Of a stretch of 64,000 nucleotides of DNA, positions 38,325-46,078 are shown one piece after another; positions within the stretch are counted from its first letter, which is position 1, and each line of letters opens with the position of its first letter. The stretch comes from Chloroflexi bacterium TSY (GTDB lineage Bacteria; Chloroflexota; Anaerolineae; Caldilineales; Caldilineaceae). The translations under genes were made by a program, and so were the position numbers. The DNA lies in contig JAHBNG010000075.1 of assembly GCA_019217005.1 (NCBI GenBank), positions 1 to 64,000 of the forward strand, in the 5' to 3' direction. The notes under the pieces are model-generated. The model worked only from the letters and a program-made list of their open reading frames with translations. It was not told where the DNA came from and did not search any database.

Positions 38325-38446
38325 TTGGGGCAGGACGGAAACGACTAGCTTATCGGTACAGAATCATTATACGTGGTTCGAAGAGATCATTCAACTGACA
38401 CAAGCTGCACGGAATGCAATAGAAATCCGGTGAGCAGGCCAATGAT

Positions 38447-38464
38447 GCAAACGATTTACAAACG
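38447..38464 (+). promoter_or_regulatory. Direct-repeat motif GCAAACG-ATTTA-CAAACG
   Basis: Two CAAACG half-sites 11 bp apart (one helical turn), 49 bases before the cupin start. The identical 18-mer occurs at 52089-52106. It suggests a shared binding site; the factor is unknown. Confidence 0.45.
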
Positions 38465-38512
38465 ATCGGGTTAGATACTGGTTCAATAAAGTATTGGATA
38501 AGGAGCAAGATC

Positions 38513-38914
38513 ATGCAGCGGATCGATTTGACCAGCAAAGTAGACGCGATTTTTCCCCATCAGGCGCGACAATCAGCACAGGGAACCCCCTATGCCTACG
38601 GAATTTCGGCTGAGACAGCTGGCTCAACCGATCTGTCCATGCATCTTGTTGAGATTCCACCCGGTCATAAGACCGACCCACATTACCACCATCATTATGA
38701 GACAGCGATTTATGTGCTTGCCGGGCGCGTAGAGACCCGTTATGGTGAAGGTTTACGTCACTCTGTCGTTAACGAAGCGGGTAGCTTTCTCTTTATTCCA
38801 CCTGGCGTGCCGCACCAAGCTATCAATCTGAATTTAGCGCAGCCGGTGTTGGCAATCGTTGCGCGTAGTCATGCAGAAGCGAAGGAAGTTGTAGAGGATT
38901 ATGAATTTGAATGA
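38513..38914 (+). CDS. Cupin-domain protein
   Basis: 133 residues. Cupin motif 1 is GHKTDPHYHHHYETAIYVLAG (metal His residues and Glu) and motif 2 is FLFIPPGVPHQAINLN. It is a single small beta-barrel with a full metal site, as in sugar isomerases, dioxygenases and sensor cupins; the reaction is not readable. AAGGAGCAAGATC lies just upstream. It is transcribed away from the broken BTAD regulator. Confidence 0.88.
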   Translation: MQRIDLTSKVDAIFPHQARQSAQGTPYAYGISAETAGSTDLSMHLVEIPPGHKTDPHYHHHYETAIYVLAGRVETRYGEGLRHSVVNEAGSFLFIPPGVPHQAINLNLAQPVLAIVARSHAEAKEVVEDYEFE

Positions 38915-39217
38915 ATCGACATAATTGTATTGACCCCTAAAAATTAGGGTATTGTGCACTCCTGATTGTGCATTTTTTGTCAATTGTTGTCGTTGTTAAT
39001 GCTAGAAATATTGTGATTAGCGCACGACAAGACTAGGCTTTGAGCAGGGTAACAATAAACCTCACCATTGTTCGATAGCCATCCCGCCGCAAAGTATACC
39101 CCTTTTTGATGTGATAGGCTGATCCCACCCTCGTTTACACCGTATTTCGTTATGCAGAACCGCACGTATGACGGCAATTGGGGTTCTGTTTGGAGCAGCT
39201 TAACCACTCTCACCATC
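38915..39217. other. Gene-free stretch
   Basis: Gap before the hairpin elements that precede the protease gene. A 78-residue minus-strand frame at 38980-39216 has no recognisable motif or start signal, and I do not accept it. No RNA gene is seen. Confidence 0.4.
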
Positions 39218-39387
39218 TAAGAACCCGTCCGAAAAGTGGTTGTGAGTCCGACCAGCTTCTCGATTAAGAACGCATCGTCACAGAACTTTTCGGATAAGTA
39301 TTAAGAACCGATCCGAAAAGTGGTTGTGAGCCTAACCAGCTTCTCGATTAAGAATGCATCGTCACAGAACTTTTCGGATAAGTACTA
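39218..39387. repeat. Two tandem copies of an 84-bp hairpin mini-element
   Basis: Each unit runs TCCGAAAAGTGGTTGTGAG to CACAGAACTTTTCGGATAA, with inverted ends TCCGAAAAGT. The two units differ at a handful of bases, period 84. A third, left-truncated copy is at 50540-50606. Confidence 0.8.
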
Positions 39388-39407
39388 AGGGTGGTTGTGG
39401 TTGGCTA

Positions 39408-39500
39408 TACTGAGCACTGCCATAACTTTAAAATATATTTGACCGATTTCAGTCGAGCAGAACAGTCGAATTTATCTTAAAGTTATAAGCTAGTGCGGTA
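39408..39500. repeat. 93-bp imperfect palindrome upstream of protease gene (copy 2)
   Basis: Partner of 12723-12814: starts TACTGAGCA, arms CATAACTTTAAAATATATTT and TTTATCTTAAAGTTATA, ends GTGCGGTA. It ends 12 bases before the GGAGGG of the protease gene, the same place relative to the gene as copy 1. Confidence 0.7.
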
Positions 39501-39517
39501 TATATTGAATTGGAGGG

Positions 39518-42163
39518 ATGATGTTTAAGGATCCTGCACCTTATATCCTCCCAGAAAAGTTTGCCTCCACGTCTCACCTGATAAAATCTCGATGGCTAGA
39601 GACAGGACAAAACTTGTCTGGGAACCTATATATGCCCAGGGGAAGAACACTGCTTGGGCTTCTGTTTGTCATAAGTGTCTTGATGAGTCACGGAGCATCC
39701 GCTTCTGCACGCATGGATTTGGCTCAAACAGCGCAGATGGATGAGCCTCCCGCTCTTTTTGCAACGGCGGGCGAGCCATCACTGAGCCTATCTATGGATT
39801 TGGCGGCAATGTCCACCAACAAAGTCACCGTATTGCGTGCCCGTCACGTGCAGATTGACTTCGGGCAACTTGGGGGCACGGGCAATATCCAAACGGCTCA
39901 TGTGGAGGCAACCAAGGGCATCTTGCTCAACCTATTTGAGGACATGAGCTATCGTGCTGTCCTTGATCAAATAGAGCCCAATGCCACCGGCGGTGGGTAT
40001 ATCTGGCAAGGTCGCGTTGAAGGGACACCGCACAGCATCGTAACGCTCGTGGTTAAGAATGGTCTGTTAACGGGCGATATTCGCATTCCCGCACCACCCA
40101 TACAGGGGGGTGAGACGCCCACGGCGATTTTTCAAGTGCGACCGACCGACGCGGGTACACATCTACTCCGCCAAATCGCTATGCCCGCCGCGGCTCAACA
40201 CGCGGACGATTTCGCACGTCCTCCGGCTTCTGATCAGGAAGAGTCCAATCAAGTGGAGGCGCGACGAGCGCTGGTCGAAGATGGTTCGGAAATCGACGTG
40301 ATGGTCATCTATACGCCACGCGTGCGCAGCGAACTTGGTGGCGTTGATGCCACGGAACGTGAGATCGATCTGGCTTTTTCCCTAACCAACCAATCTTACG
40401 CCAATAGTGGCATTGACCAGCGTATTCGCCTGGTCCACACTGCGGAGGTCAACTATACTGAATCCGGGAGCGTTTCAACCGACACCAATCGCATCACTCG
40501 CAAGTCAGATGGCTACATGGATGGCGTTCACGACTTACGGAATCAATTCTCTGCCGACATCGTTAGCCTTTGGGTGCGTAGCAGTTCTCATGATGCGTCG
40601 GGATTTGGTTGGCTGCTCGAATCTTTGGAGCCGGCGGACTTTGAGGCCTACGCTTTTCACGCTGTAGATATCTGCTGCGCGACGGGAGGCCTCATCTTTG
40701 GCCACGAGCTCGGCCACAATATGGGCGCAAAGCACGATTGGTATGTGGATGACGACTATCAAGACGGTGCATTTACTTATAGCCACGGCTATGTCGATCC
40801 AGATTGTGGTTTCAAGACGATTATGGCCTATGGTAATGAGTGTAACTGGTTTGACCCAGTTACCCACTTCTCGAATCCAGATGCTACCTACGATGGTAAG
40901 ACCACCGGCGTGCGCCCTGGAACCAGTCTGAGTTGCCGCACAGGCAACCGCAACAATCCACCTTGTGATGCCGACAACCGGCTGACCTTCAATAACACCG
41001 CACAGACAGTTGCCAACTTCCGCGTGCGCCCAGGGCAGCCGCCGAACTCGACGCCGCCTCCGCCAACTGCCACACCCACTGCAACAGCAACAAACGTACC
41101 TGCGTCACCGACACCGACCAGTGCAGCAACAACGCTGAATGTCACTGGAGAGGTTGTTGGCACATCTTTCATCTTGCGCGTCGAAACCAACTGGCCCATC
41201 ACACCCAACGGTCGCCATTTCCACTGGTTCCTTGACGACGTGGATCAAGGTGCGTCTTATACGCTCGATCCGATAACAGTCAACAACCTGAATCCTGGAA
41301 ACCATACCATTCGGGTCAAGTTGGCGGAAGCCGACCATACCTTTACGGGTATCGAAGATAGCATCACTTTTACCATTGATCAGGATGCCACGGCTACTGC
41401 GACTCCAACACAGACAGATGAAGCAACGGTAACCCCTGTCGTGCCGACGGCGACACCAGAACCGATAACCGACACACCAGTGCCGACGGCGACACCAATT
41501 CCCACGGCAACCCCGGAGCCGACCAACACAGCAACGGCCACCAATCCGTCCTCTGTACCGACCTGTACGCCTGTGCCGCCGAATACGCCCACAGCAACCC
41601 CGACTGAGAGCTCGGCACAGATCCCCACAATCGAGATCACCAGTGGGACAACCGTTGGCGCTCCTGGTAGCTTCTTTGTCATCACCGGACGTAACTTCCC
41701 GCCGAATCGTCAGATTACTCTCTTCATTAATGGGCAAAATCTTGGACCCGTGATGACCGACAGCAATGGTACTTTCGTTGTTGTGTTGGTGACAACCAGC
41801 AAAACTCTACCCGGCCTGTATCGGTTGTCCACCGTTGCGCCCTTTCATGCGACCACAACGTTCGAAATCGTATCTGGTGCGCCCATGCAGCAGCCGACAG
41901 CACCTGGCCAATCCATTGAGGTGCCGAGTGATGCACGACCAATCAATGACACCTACCTACCCGTGATTCAGTCTAGTACTCGAAGCAGCGCTGCCAGTGG
42001 ACCCAACCACAACGAACCGACGGGGCCTTGCGTGATTACACCCATACCGACACAAGTACCTACAGTAACCGCAACAGCCACCATTGCCCCAACGTCTACA
42101 CCCACTTCAATATCAAGCGCGACACCAACGTCTACGCAAGGCACGATACCAACTGCAACCTAG
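39518..42163 (+). CDS. Secreted M12/M43-type zinc metalloprotease with PT linkers (truncated by TAG)
   Basis: 881 residues to the first stop. A signal peptide is visible as LLGLLFVISVLMSHGASASA, so the ATG at 39632 could be the true start. After a propeptide-like region, IDVMVIYTPRVRSELGG opens the catalytic domain, with the zinc motif HELGHNMGAKHD near residues 396-407 (reprolysin-type HExxHxxGxxHD). PT-rich linkers alternate with an Ig-like module (FILRVETNWPITPNGRHFHW, WFLDDVDQGAS) and a second module with TGRNFPPNRQITLFI. TYLPVIQ lies near residue 820. The TAG at 42161-42163 interrupts a PT linker; the same frame continues with a second Ig-like module, so the end is a nonsense truncation. 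The protein likely degrades extracellular protein. Confidence 0.85.
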   Translation: MMFKDPAPYILPEKFASTSHLIKSRWLETGQNLSGNLYMPRGRTLLGLLFVISVLMSHGASASARMDLAQTAQMDEPPALFATAGEPSLSLSMDLAAMSTNKVTVLRARHVQIDFGQLGGTGNIQTAHVEATKGILLNLFEDMSYRAVLDQIEPNATGGGYIWQGRVEGTPHSIVTLVVKNGLLTGDIRIPAPPIQGGETPTAIFQVRPTDAGTHLLRQIAMPAAAQHADDFARPPASDQEESNQVEARRALVEDGSEIDVMVIYTPRVRSELGGVDATEREIDLAFSLTNQSYANSGIDQRIRLVHTAEVNYTESGSVSTDTNRITRKSDGYMDGVHDLRNQFSADIVSLWVRSSSHDASGFGWLLESLEPADFEAYAFHAVDICCATGGLIFGHELGHNMGAKHDWYVDDDYQDGAFTYSHGYVDPDCGFKTIMAYGNECNWFDPVTHFSNPDATYDGKTTGVRPGTSLSCRTGNRNNPPCDADNRLTFNNTAQTVANFRVRPGQPPNSTPPPPTATPTATATNVPASPTPTSAATTLNVTGEVVGTSFILRVETNWPITPNGRHFHWFLDDVDQGASYTLDPITVNNLNPGNHTIRVKLAEADHTFTGIEDSITFTIDQDATATATPTQTDEATVTPVVPTATPEPITDTPVPTATPIPTATPEPTNTATATNPSSVPTCTPVPPNTPTATPTESSAQIPTIEITSGTTVGAPGSFFVITGRNFPPNRQITLFINGQNLGPVMTDSNGTFVVVLVTTSKTLPGLYRLSTVAPFHATTTFEIVSGAPMQQPTAPGQSIEVPSDARPINDTYLPVIQSSTRSSAASGPNHNEPTGPCVITPIPTQVPTVTATATIAPTSTPTSISSATPTSTQGTIPTAT

Positions 42164-42526
42164 ACTGCTGCGGCAACCGATCCACCCACGGAGACTACCT
42201 TGCAGATTCTCTCCCCGACGGATGGGTCAACGGTCGCGCCTTCCTTTCTGCTGAAAGTTGACACGAATTGGCCAGTCGAGCCAAACGGTCGCCATTTCCA
42301 TTGGTTCCTTGATGGTGCGGATCAGGGCGCTGTCTACACCGTCAATCCTTTGACAGTCGAGAACGTGGCTGAAGGCAACCACGCAATTACAGTTAAGCTG
42401 GCAGAAGCTGATCACACGTTTATCGGTGTGAAGCCAGCGTCAAGTTTACCGTTCAAGAGGAGGGTTCAACGCCAACCAACTGTGACCCACATCCCAATAG
42501 GGCGAACTGACGGACTTAACCATTGA
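42164..42526 (+). pseudogene. Decaying tail of the metalloprotease gene
   Basis: In frame with the protease past its TAG: TLQILSPTDGSTVAPSFLL and NGRHFHWFLDGADQGA, KLAEADHTFIGVK repeat the Ig-like module of the protease. At about 42435 the frame breaks: the shifted frame reads SVKFTVQEEGSTPTNCDP. Another break near 42505 would link it to LTDLTIDGLMQFLTQEDV of the next gene. The whole stretch is therefore a former coding region with several indels. Confidence 0.7.
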
Positions 42527-42533
42527 TGGGTTA

Positions 42534-43674
42534 ATGCAGTTTCTTACTCAAGAAGATGTGACCGACGTCCAGACGCTGTTGGGCGCCATGCCCCGCTCGT
42601 CGCTATACGTTTGTCGAGACAACACGCACCGAACATCCCGCGTCGTTAGAACATCCCCGCGTCATTCTCTTTGGTTCAGATGCCCGTTTTATGTTGGCCT
42701 ATGGTACGAACCCCAACGATCCCAAACGGGAGATGATGGACGTTGTGGAGTTAGACGATGTGAGTGGCAAGTGGCTCTTCCGTGAACTGAACATGAGCAC
42801 CAGTCCACCCACCTTGTCGTCAGACGACGTTGCGTGCCAAGAATGTCACGGCAATCCCCCGCGGCCCTTTTGGCATGAGTATTCGACTTGGCCCGGCATT
42901 TTTGGTGGTCAAGATGATATTCTGACGGCAGCGCAGGCCAACCGCATCAACCGCATTGCAGAAGAGCAGGCCAACAGTGATCGCTTCCACTTTCTGGAGG
43001 TCAGAGAGCAGCAAGGAGGTCGACTCTTCAGCTTGCCAGGTCGTTACTATTCATATGTCAATACTGTCTTTACCATGGAGTTGGGGCCAGCGGTGGGACT
43101 GAGTATCTTCAAACGGATGCAGAGTTCACCACACTACGATAATCTGCATGAAGGTTTTGTCTTGTTAGAGTGTGGTGGTTCTGTGCGCAGGAGTGCAGTG
43201 TGGCAGCGGTTTGAATCCGCTATGATTGAGGCTGGTGTGTCTGCCGTCAATCGATACAATCTGGTCAAGACATTGGGAATCAGTCCGGAGCATGAGTTCC
43301 AGCTTGGGCATTTGCCCGACGAATTGGTGCCGGGTCGGGAGGGCTTTTTCTGGAATCAGGCAGACGGTTTTCTGATCGATGCAGTGGAATTCCTGGTCCT
43401 CGATGATATGATTCAGAAGGATCCGATCATTGGGCAAAAGTTGACGCAGTTGCCTGAGAATGGCACCTTTGGCAGCGGCGCATCCTCGCTTGAAGCAGAT
43501 CGCCAACATAAGATGCGGCAGGCGTTCGAACTAACGCGCGAAGCACGCCAGGATGCTCGTGAAGCGGCTCCGCCTCCTGGTCAGCGGTACGCAGACAACA
43601 TCTTCCGTTTTGGTCAAGGCATCTTTGATCCTGCCCTCAATACGGTCTGTCGACATTTGGCCGAACGTGAGTAG
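42534..43674 (+). pseudogene. CxxCH-motif protein, possibly once fused to the protease, frameshifted
   Basis: The main frame from about 42591 reads RRYTFVETTRTEHP, VILFGSDARFMLAYGTN, then SSDDVACQECHGNPPRPFWHEY and WPGIFGGQDD. The single CxxCH with R-P-xW-xxY and WPG-FG is typical of a family of unannotated secreted proteins with a cytochrome-c-like motif; haem binding is possible but not shown. The N-terminal piece MQFLTQEDVTDVQTLLGAMP lies in another frame; removing one C from CCCC at about 42591 joins them. The longest intact frame alone starts at 42691. No signal peptide is left, fitting an origin as the C-terminus of the protease. Confidence 0.65.
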
Positions 43675-43710
43675 GGAAATCAATCACCTGCTTAGTGTAA
43701 CAATATAGCG

Positions 43711-43765
43711 CTAGAAAAGACTACACTCCTGGAGGATTTATTCTTTAGGGTGTAGTTTTTTCTAG
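43711..43765. terminator. Long hairpin, possible terminator
   Basis: CTAGAAAAGACTACACTCC pairs with GGGTGTAGTTTTTTCTAG across an 18-base loop, 37 bases after the CxxCH gene. It has T-rich ends and could stop transcription in both directions. Confidence 0.6.
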
Positions 43766-43839
43766 GGTTACCGAATATCACTCTAGTGAAGCTGCGCCTC
43801 AAACCGAAGAGCGGCCGTCCGTGAGGCGGATAGTGGATA

Positions 43840-43897
43840 GTTGATGGTGGATAGTTGATGGTGGATATGTGACAACTATCAACTATCCACCATCAAC
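43840..43897. repeat. Hairpin of GTTGATGGTGGATAGTTGAT arms
   Basis: A perfect 20-bp inverted repeat (43840-43859 with 43878-43897); the left arm is also partly tandemly repeated (GGATAGTTGATGGT). It follows the previous hairpin and precedes the FHA gene end, so it could be a terminator or mini-element. Confidence 0.65.
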
Positions 43898-43946
43898 TGT
43901 TTACAAAACTTGACTCATTTGTACGGATTTTCCTATATGAAGATTC

Positions 43947-44258
43947 CTAGTGTAACTGTCGTAGTATTGCACCTTCATTGGTGTAGTTGAATTTGATGGT
44001 AAAGCAGTGTGCAATCTGAATCTGGTCACCGCTCAGTAGACGAGTATTTGATTTGACCCGCCGTCCGTCAACGAATAGACCATTGCGACTGCCCATGTCT
44101 TCAAGGATGCAGCGATTCTTTTGCCAGTAGATGGTCGCGTGGAATCGACTCACGCGTCGGTCGTTAATTGTGATGTCACAGGTCGGATCGCGTCCTATGG
44201 TCAGCGTTTTCCTAGGTTGGACGGTCCAACACTGTGGAGAGTTGAGAGATTCATGCAT
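43947..44258 (-). CDS. FHA-domain protein
   Basis: 103 residues from the ATG at 44258; the frame is open to 44318 but that part lies within an inserted element. The FHA phosphothreonine-binding motif is complete: TLTIGRDPTCDITINDRRVSRFHA and LEDMGSRNGLFVDGRRV. It is a single small FHA unit, very like the C-terminal FHA of the VWA protein at 47757 (shared IHDRRVSR-type core), so a duplicated pThr-reading module. It likely binds a phosphorylated partner. Confidence 0.85.
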   Translation of the reverse strand: MHESLNSPQCWTVQPRKTLTIGRDPTCDITINDRRVSRFHATIYWQKNRCILEDMGSRNGLFVDGRRVKSNTRLLSGDQIQIAHCFTIKFNYTNEGAILRQLH

Positions 44259-44275
44259 TAACTTTAATATTACGC

Positions 44276-44430
44276 GGGGTGGTTCAAAATTAGGTTTACA
44301 CTTTTGATATATAGACAAAAATCTATATGAGACCGTTTGCTCTCTGAGAACCGGCGAAATCAGAGAATATAAACGTTCTTTCTGTTTCTAAAAGTGTAAA
44401 CCTATCTATCCAGCTAAAATGAACCACCCC
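44276..44430. mobile_element. 155-bp MITE-like element with 8-bp target duplication
   Basis: Ends GGGGTGGTTCA and TGAACCACCCC are exact inverted repeats, and TATTACGC is repeated on each side (44268-44275 and 44431-44438). Inner arms AGGTTTACACTTTT/AAAAGTGTAAACCT also pair. There is no coding capacity. It sits in the divergent promoter region between the FHA gene and the XRE regulator. Confidence 0.85.
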
Positions 44431-44525
44431 TATTACGCGACAATCAACCACTTTGTCTCATAAAAATCAGTGGGTTTTGGAGAAGGAATTCCTCAATTTC
44501 GGGGAGTTATCATAAGGATAGAATC

Positions 44526-45383
44526 GTGAACCGACAGGAATTTGGACAACTTATTGCGGCGCTGCGAAAAGAGCACTTCGATCCTGTTGTGGGGAAAGTA
44601 TGGAGTCAAAAAGTGCTAGCTGAAAAGAGCGGTTTATCAGAGAAGGTGATCGGCAATATTGAGCAGGGGCGGAAAGTCAATTTCGACTCAGCTACCCTTT
44701 GGCAATTGGCCGATGCGCTTCGATTGACACGTCTCGAACGTCAGGTATTGTTTCAATTGCCAACGGGTTTTGATGTAGAGCCGGTGCCCTTAGACCAGAC
44801 CGAGACCATCCGTGCCTCATTGATCGACTCGATCAGCGATATCATGTTACCAGCCATGATCCATGACGCTTGTTACAACATTGTCATGGCCAACCGGATT
44901 TGGCTTCGACTCTTTGATCTGCCAAGCAATTTCTTTGCCACGAATTCAGCAGCCAATTATAACATGCTACGCTTGATCTTTGATCCAATATCCCCTATCA
45001 CCAAACACTTTGAGCCGCAACGTCTTACGACTGGACAAAACGCGATTCACTGTTTTCGCTATCTTTCGCTTCCCTATCGCCACACAAATTACTTCTCACA
45101 ACTGTTGGCTGACTTGAGCCAGCACAACACCTTTCGTCAGTTGTGGGCATCGGCGCAATACGAGCAAGACAGCCCCATTGATCACATCCACCACATGACC
45201 TTGGGCGAACTTACCTCTGTTGTGACAACAACATCGCTCCTGTGTTCAGGAATCATTAACCTGCACTTGTCCGTCTTGCTACCCAAAAATCAAACAACGA
45301 TTGACCGATTCGGCGCACTCGGGCGCGATGTGGGACCGGGGTACATCACGCTCAGCCCGTGGCCTCATCCATTGTTGAGATAA
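44526..45383 (+). CDS. XRE-family regulator with MmyB-like sensor domain
   Basis: 285 residues from the GTG at 44526 with AAGGATAG upstream. The N-terminal HTH reads WSQKVLAEKSGLSEKVIGNIEQGRKVNFDSATLWQLADAL. The rest matches the MmyB-like ligand-binding domain common in actinobacteria and Chloroflexota (PAMIHDACYNIVMANRIWLRLF, NYNMLRLIFDP). It is a likely ligand-responsive DNA-binding regulator, divergent from the FHA gene. Confidence 0.85.
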   Translation: MNRQEFGQLIAALRKEHFDPVVGKVWSQKVLAEKSGLSEKVIGNIEQGRKVNFDSATLWQLADALRLTRLERQVLFQLPTGFDVEPVPLDQTETIRASLIDSISDIMLPAMIHDACYNIVMANRIWLRLFDLPSNFFATNSAANYNMLRLIFDPISPITKHFEPQRLTTGQNAIHCFRYLSLPYRHTNYFSQLLADLSQHNTFRQLWASAQYEQDSPIDHIHHMTLGELTSVVTTTSLLCSGIINLHLSVLLPKNQTTIDRFGALGRDVGPGYITLSPWPHPLLR

Positions 45384-45391
45384 CTGTTCCT

Positions 45392-45410
45392 GTCACTTCT
45401 CTGAAGTGAC
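45392..45410. repeat. Small hairpin element GTCACTTC-TCT-GAAGTGAC, second copy
   Basis: Same 19-mer as 3746-3764, 8 bases after the XRE stop, with the flanks inverted relative to the first copy. It may serve as terminator. Confidence 0.6.
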
Positions 45411-45456
45411 CTACTATTGCACGTACAAACTTTCTGTTTCTCCATTTTTTTGCTGT

Positions 45457-45530
45457 CTAAGAGCGTGTTTTAAAAGTCTGACGAAGGGGCTAGCAACCGG
45501 CACTAATCTCACTTTTAAAACACCTTCTAA
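45457..45530. repeat. Hairpin mini-element with GTGTTTTAAAAGT ends
   Basis: GTGTTTTAAAAGT (45465-45477) and ACTTTTAAAACAC are inverted across about 35 bases, with outer TTAGAAG/CTAAGAG also pairing. A short relative is at 13976-14002. It abuts the twin-hairpin element at 45528. Confidence 0.7.
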
Positions 45531-45634
45531 GGCTTTTCCAACAATTAAAATCCCTAATTTGATCTGGAAAAGCGCAAACCATTCGAGAGAAATTGACTTG
45601 GCAAATCAGGGAGTTATTTCTCTGGAATGGCCTA
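45528..45634. repeat. Twin-hairpin mini-element, copy B
   Basis: 107 bp: first hairpin GGCTTTTCCA...TGGAAAAGC, second hairpin ACCATTCGAGAGAAATT...ATTTCTCTGGAATGG. The end GGCCTA contributes the TAG stop of the minus-strand membrane protein gene at 45632. Confidence 0.8.
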
Positions 45635-46078
45635 AATCCACTCGCCGCCTCGAAAACGCCAGCGGGGAAAAAGAACACGCAATGGGCCTTGCGCGGCCAG
45701 AAACGTTGTTAGCCATACGATGCCATAATGGCCGACAAACATGCCGAGGGAGAGCGCTTCTCCATCTACGCCCGGCAACTGCATGATGCCAAGCCATCGC
45801 CAGATGAACGTGGCATTGACCAACCCCCACAGCAAAGCCCCTTCTACAAAACCTGCACCAACCTGGAATGGCGGTGGCCAATCCCGCTCCCAGCGCCAGC
45901 GTTGGAGAAAGTTGTATAGCACATCCCATCCAAAGCCCAGGACAAGCACATAACCGAGCAGCGCAAGAGGTGTTCTCATGTCCGCAAAGGCAAGTCCGAA
46001 GAGAATGCTCGTGGCGAGCCCTACTGTGCTCAGCAATAGAAATCGCGTCTGCCAACGGCCGTAAAGAGTGGGCGTCAT
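45632..46078 (-). CDS. Small integral membrane protein
   Basis: 148 residues with about four hydrophobic segments (LLLSTVGLATSILFGLAF, LALLGYVLVLGFGWDVLY, GALLWGLVNATFIW, IVWLTTFLAAQGP). No known motif is recognised. The ATG at 46078 overlaps the flavoprotein TGA (ATGA), so it belongs to the FHA/VWA cluster. Its stop codon comes from a mini-element inserted at the end, so the C-terminus may be shortened. Confidence 0.75.
   Translation of the reverse strand: MTPTLYGRWQTRFLLLSTVGLATSILFGLAFADMRTPLALLGYVLVLGFGWDVLYNFLQRWRWERDWPPPFQVGAGFVEGALLWGLVNATFIWRWLGIMQLPGVDGEALSLGMFVGHYGIVWLTTFLAAQGPLRVLFPRWRFRGGEWI

Noticed and set aside
38980..39216. 78-residue minus-strand frame and possible group II intron end
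   Set aside because: The GCGGTTCTG string hinted at intron domain V, but the rest of the stem cannot be drawn and there is no intron-encoded protein.
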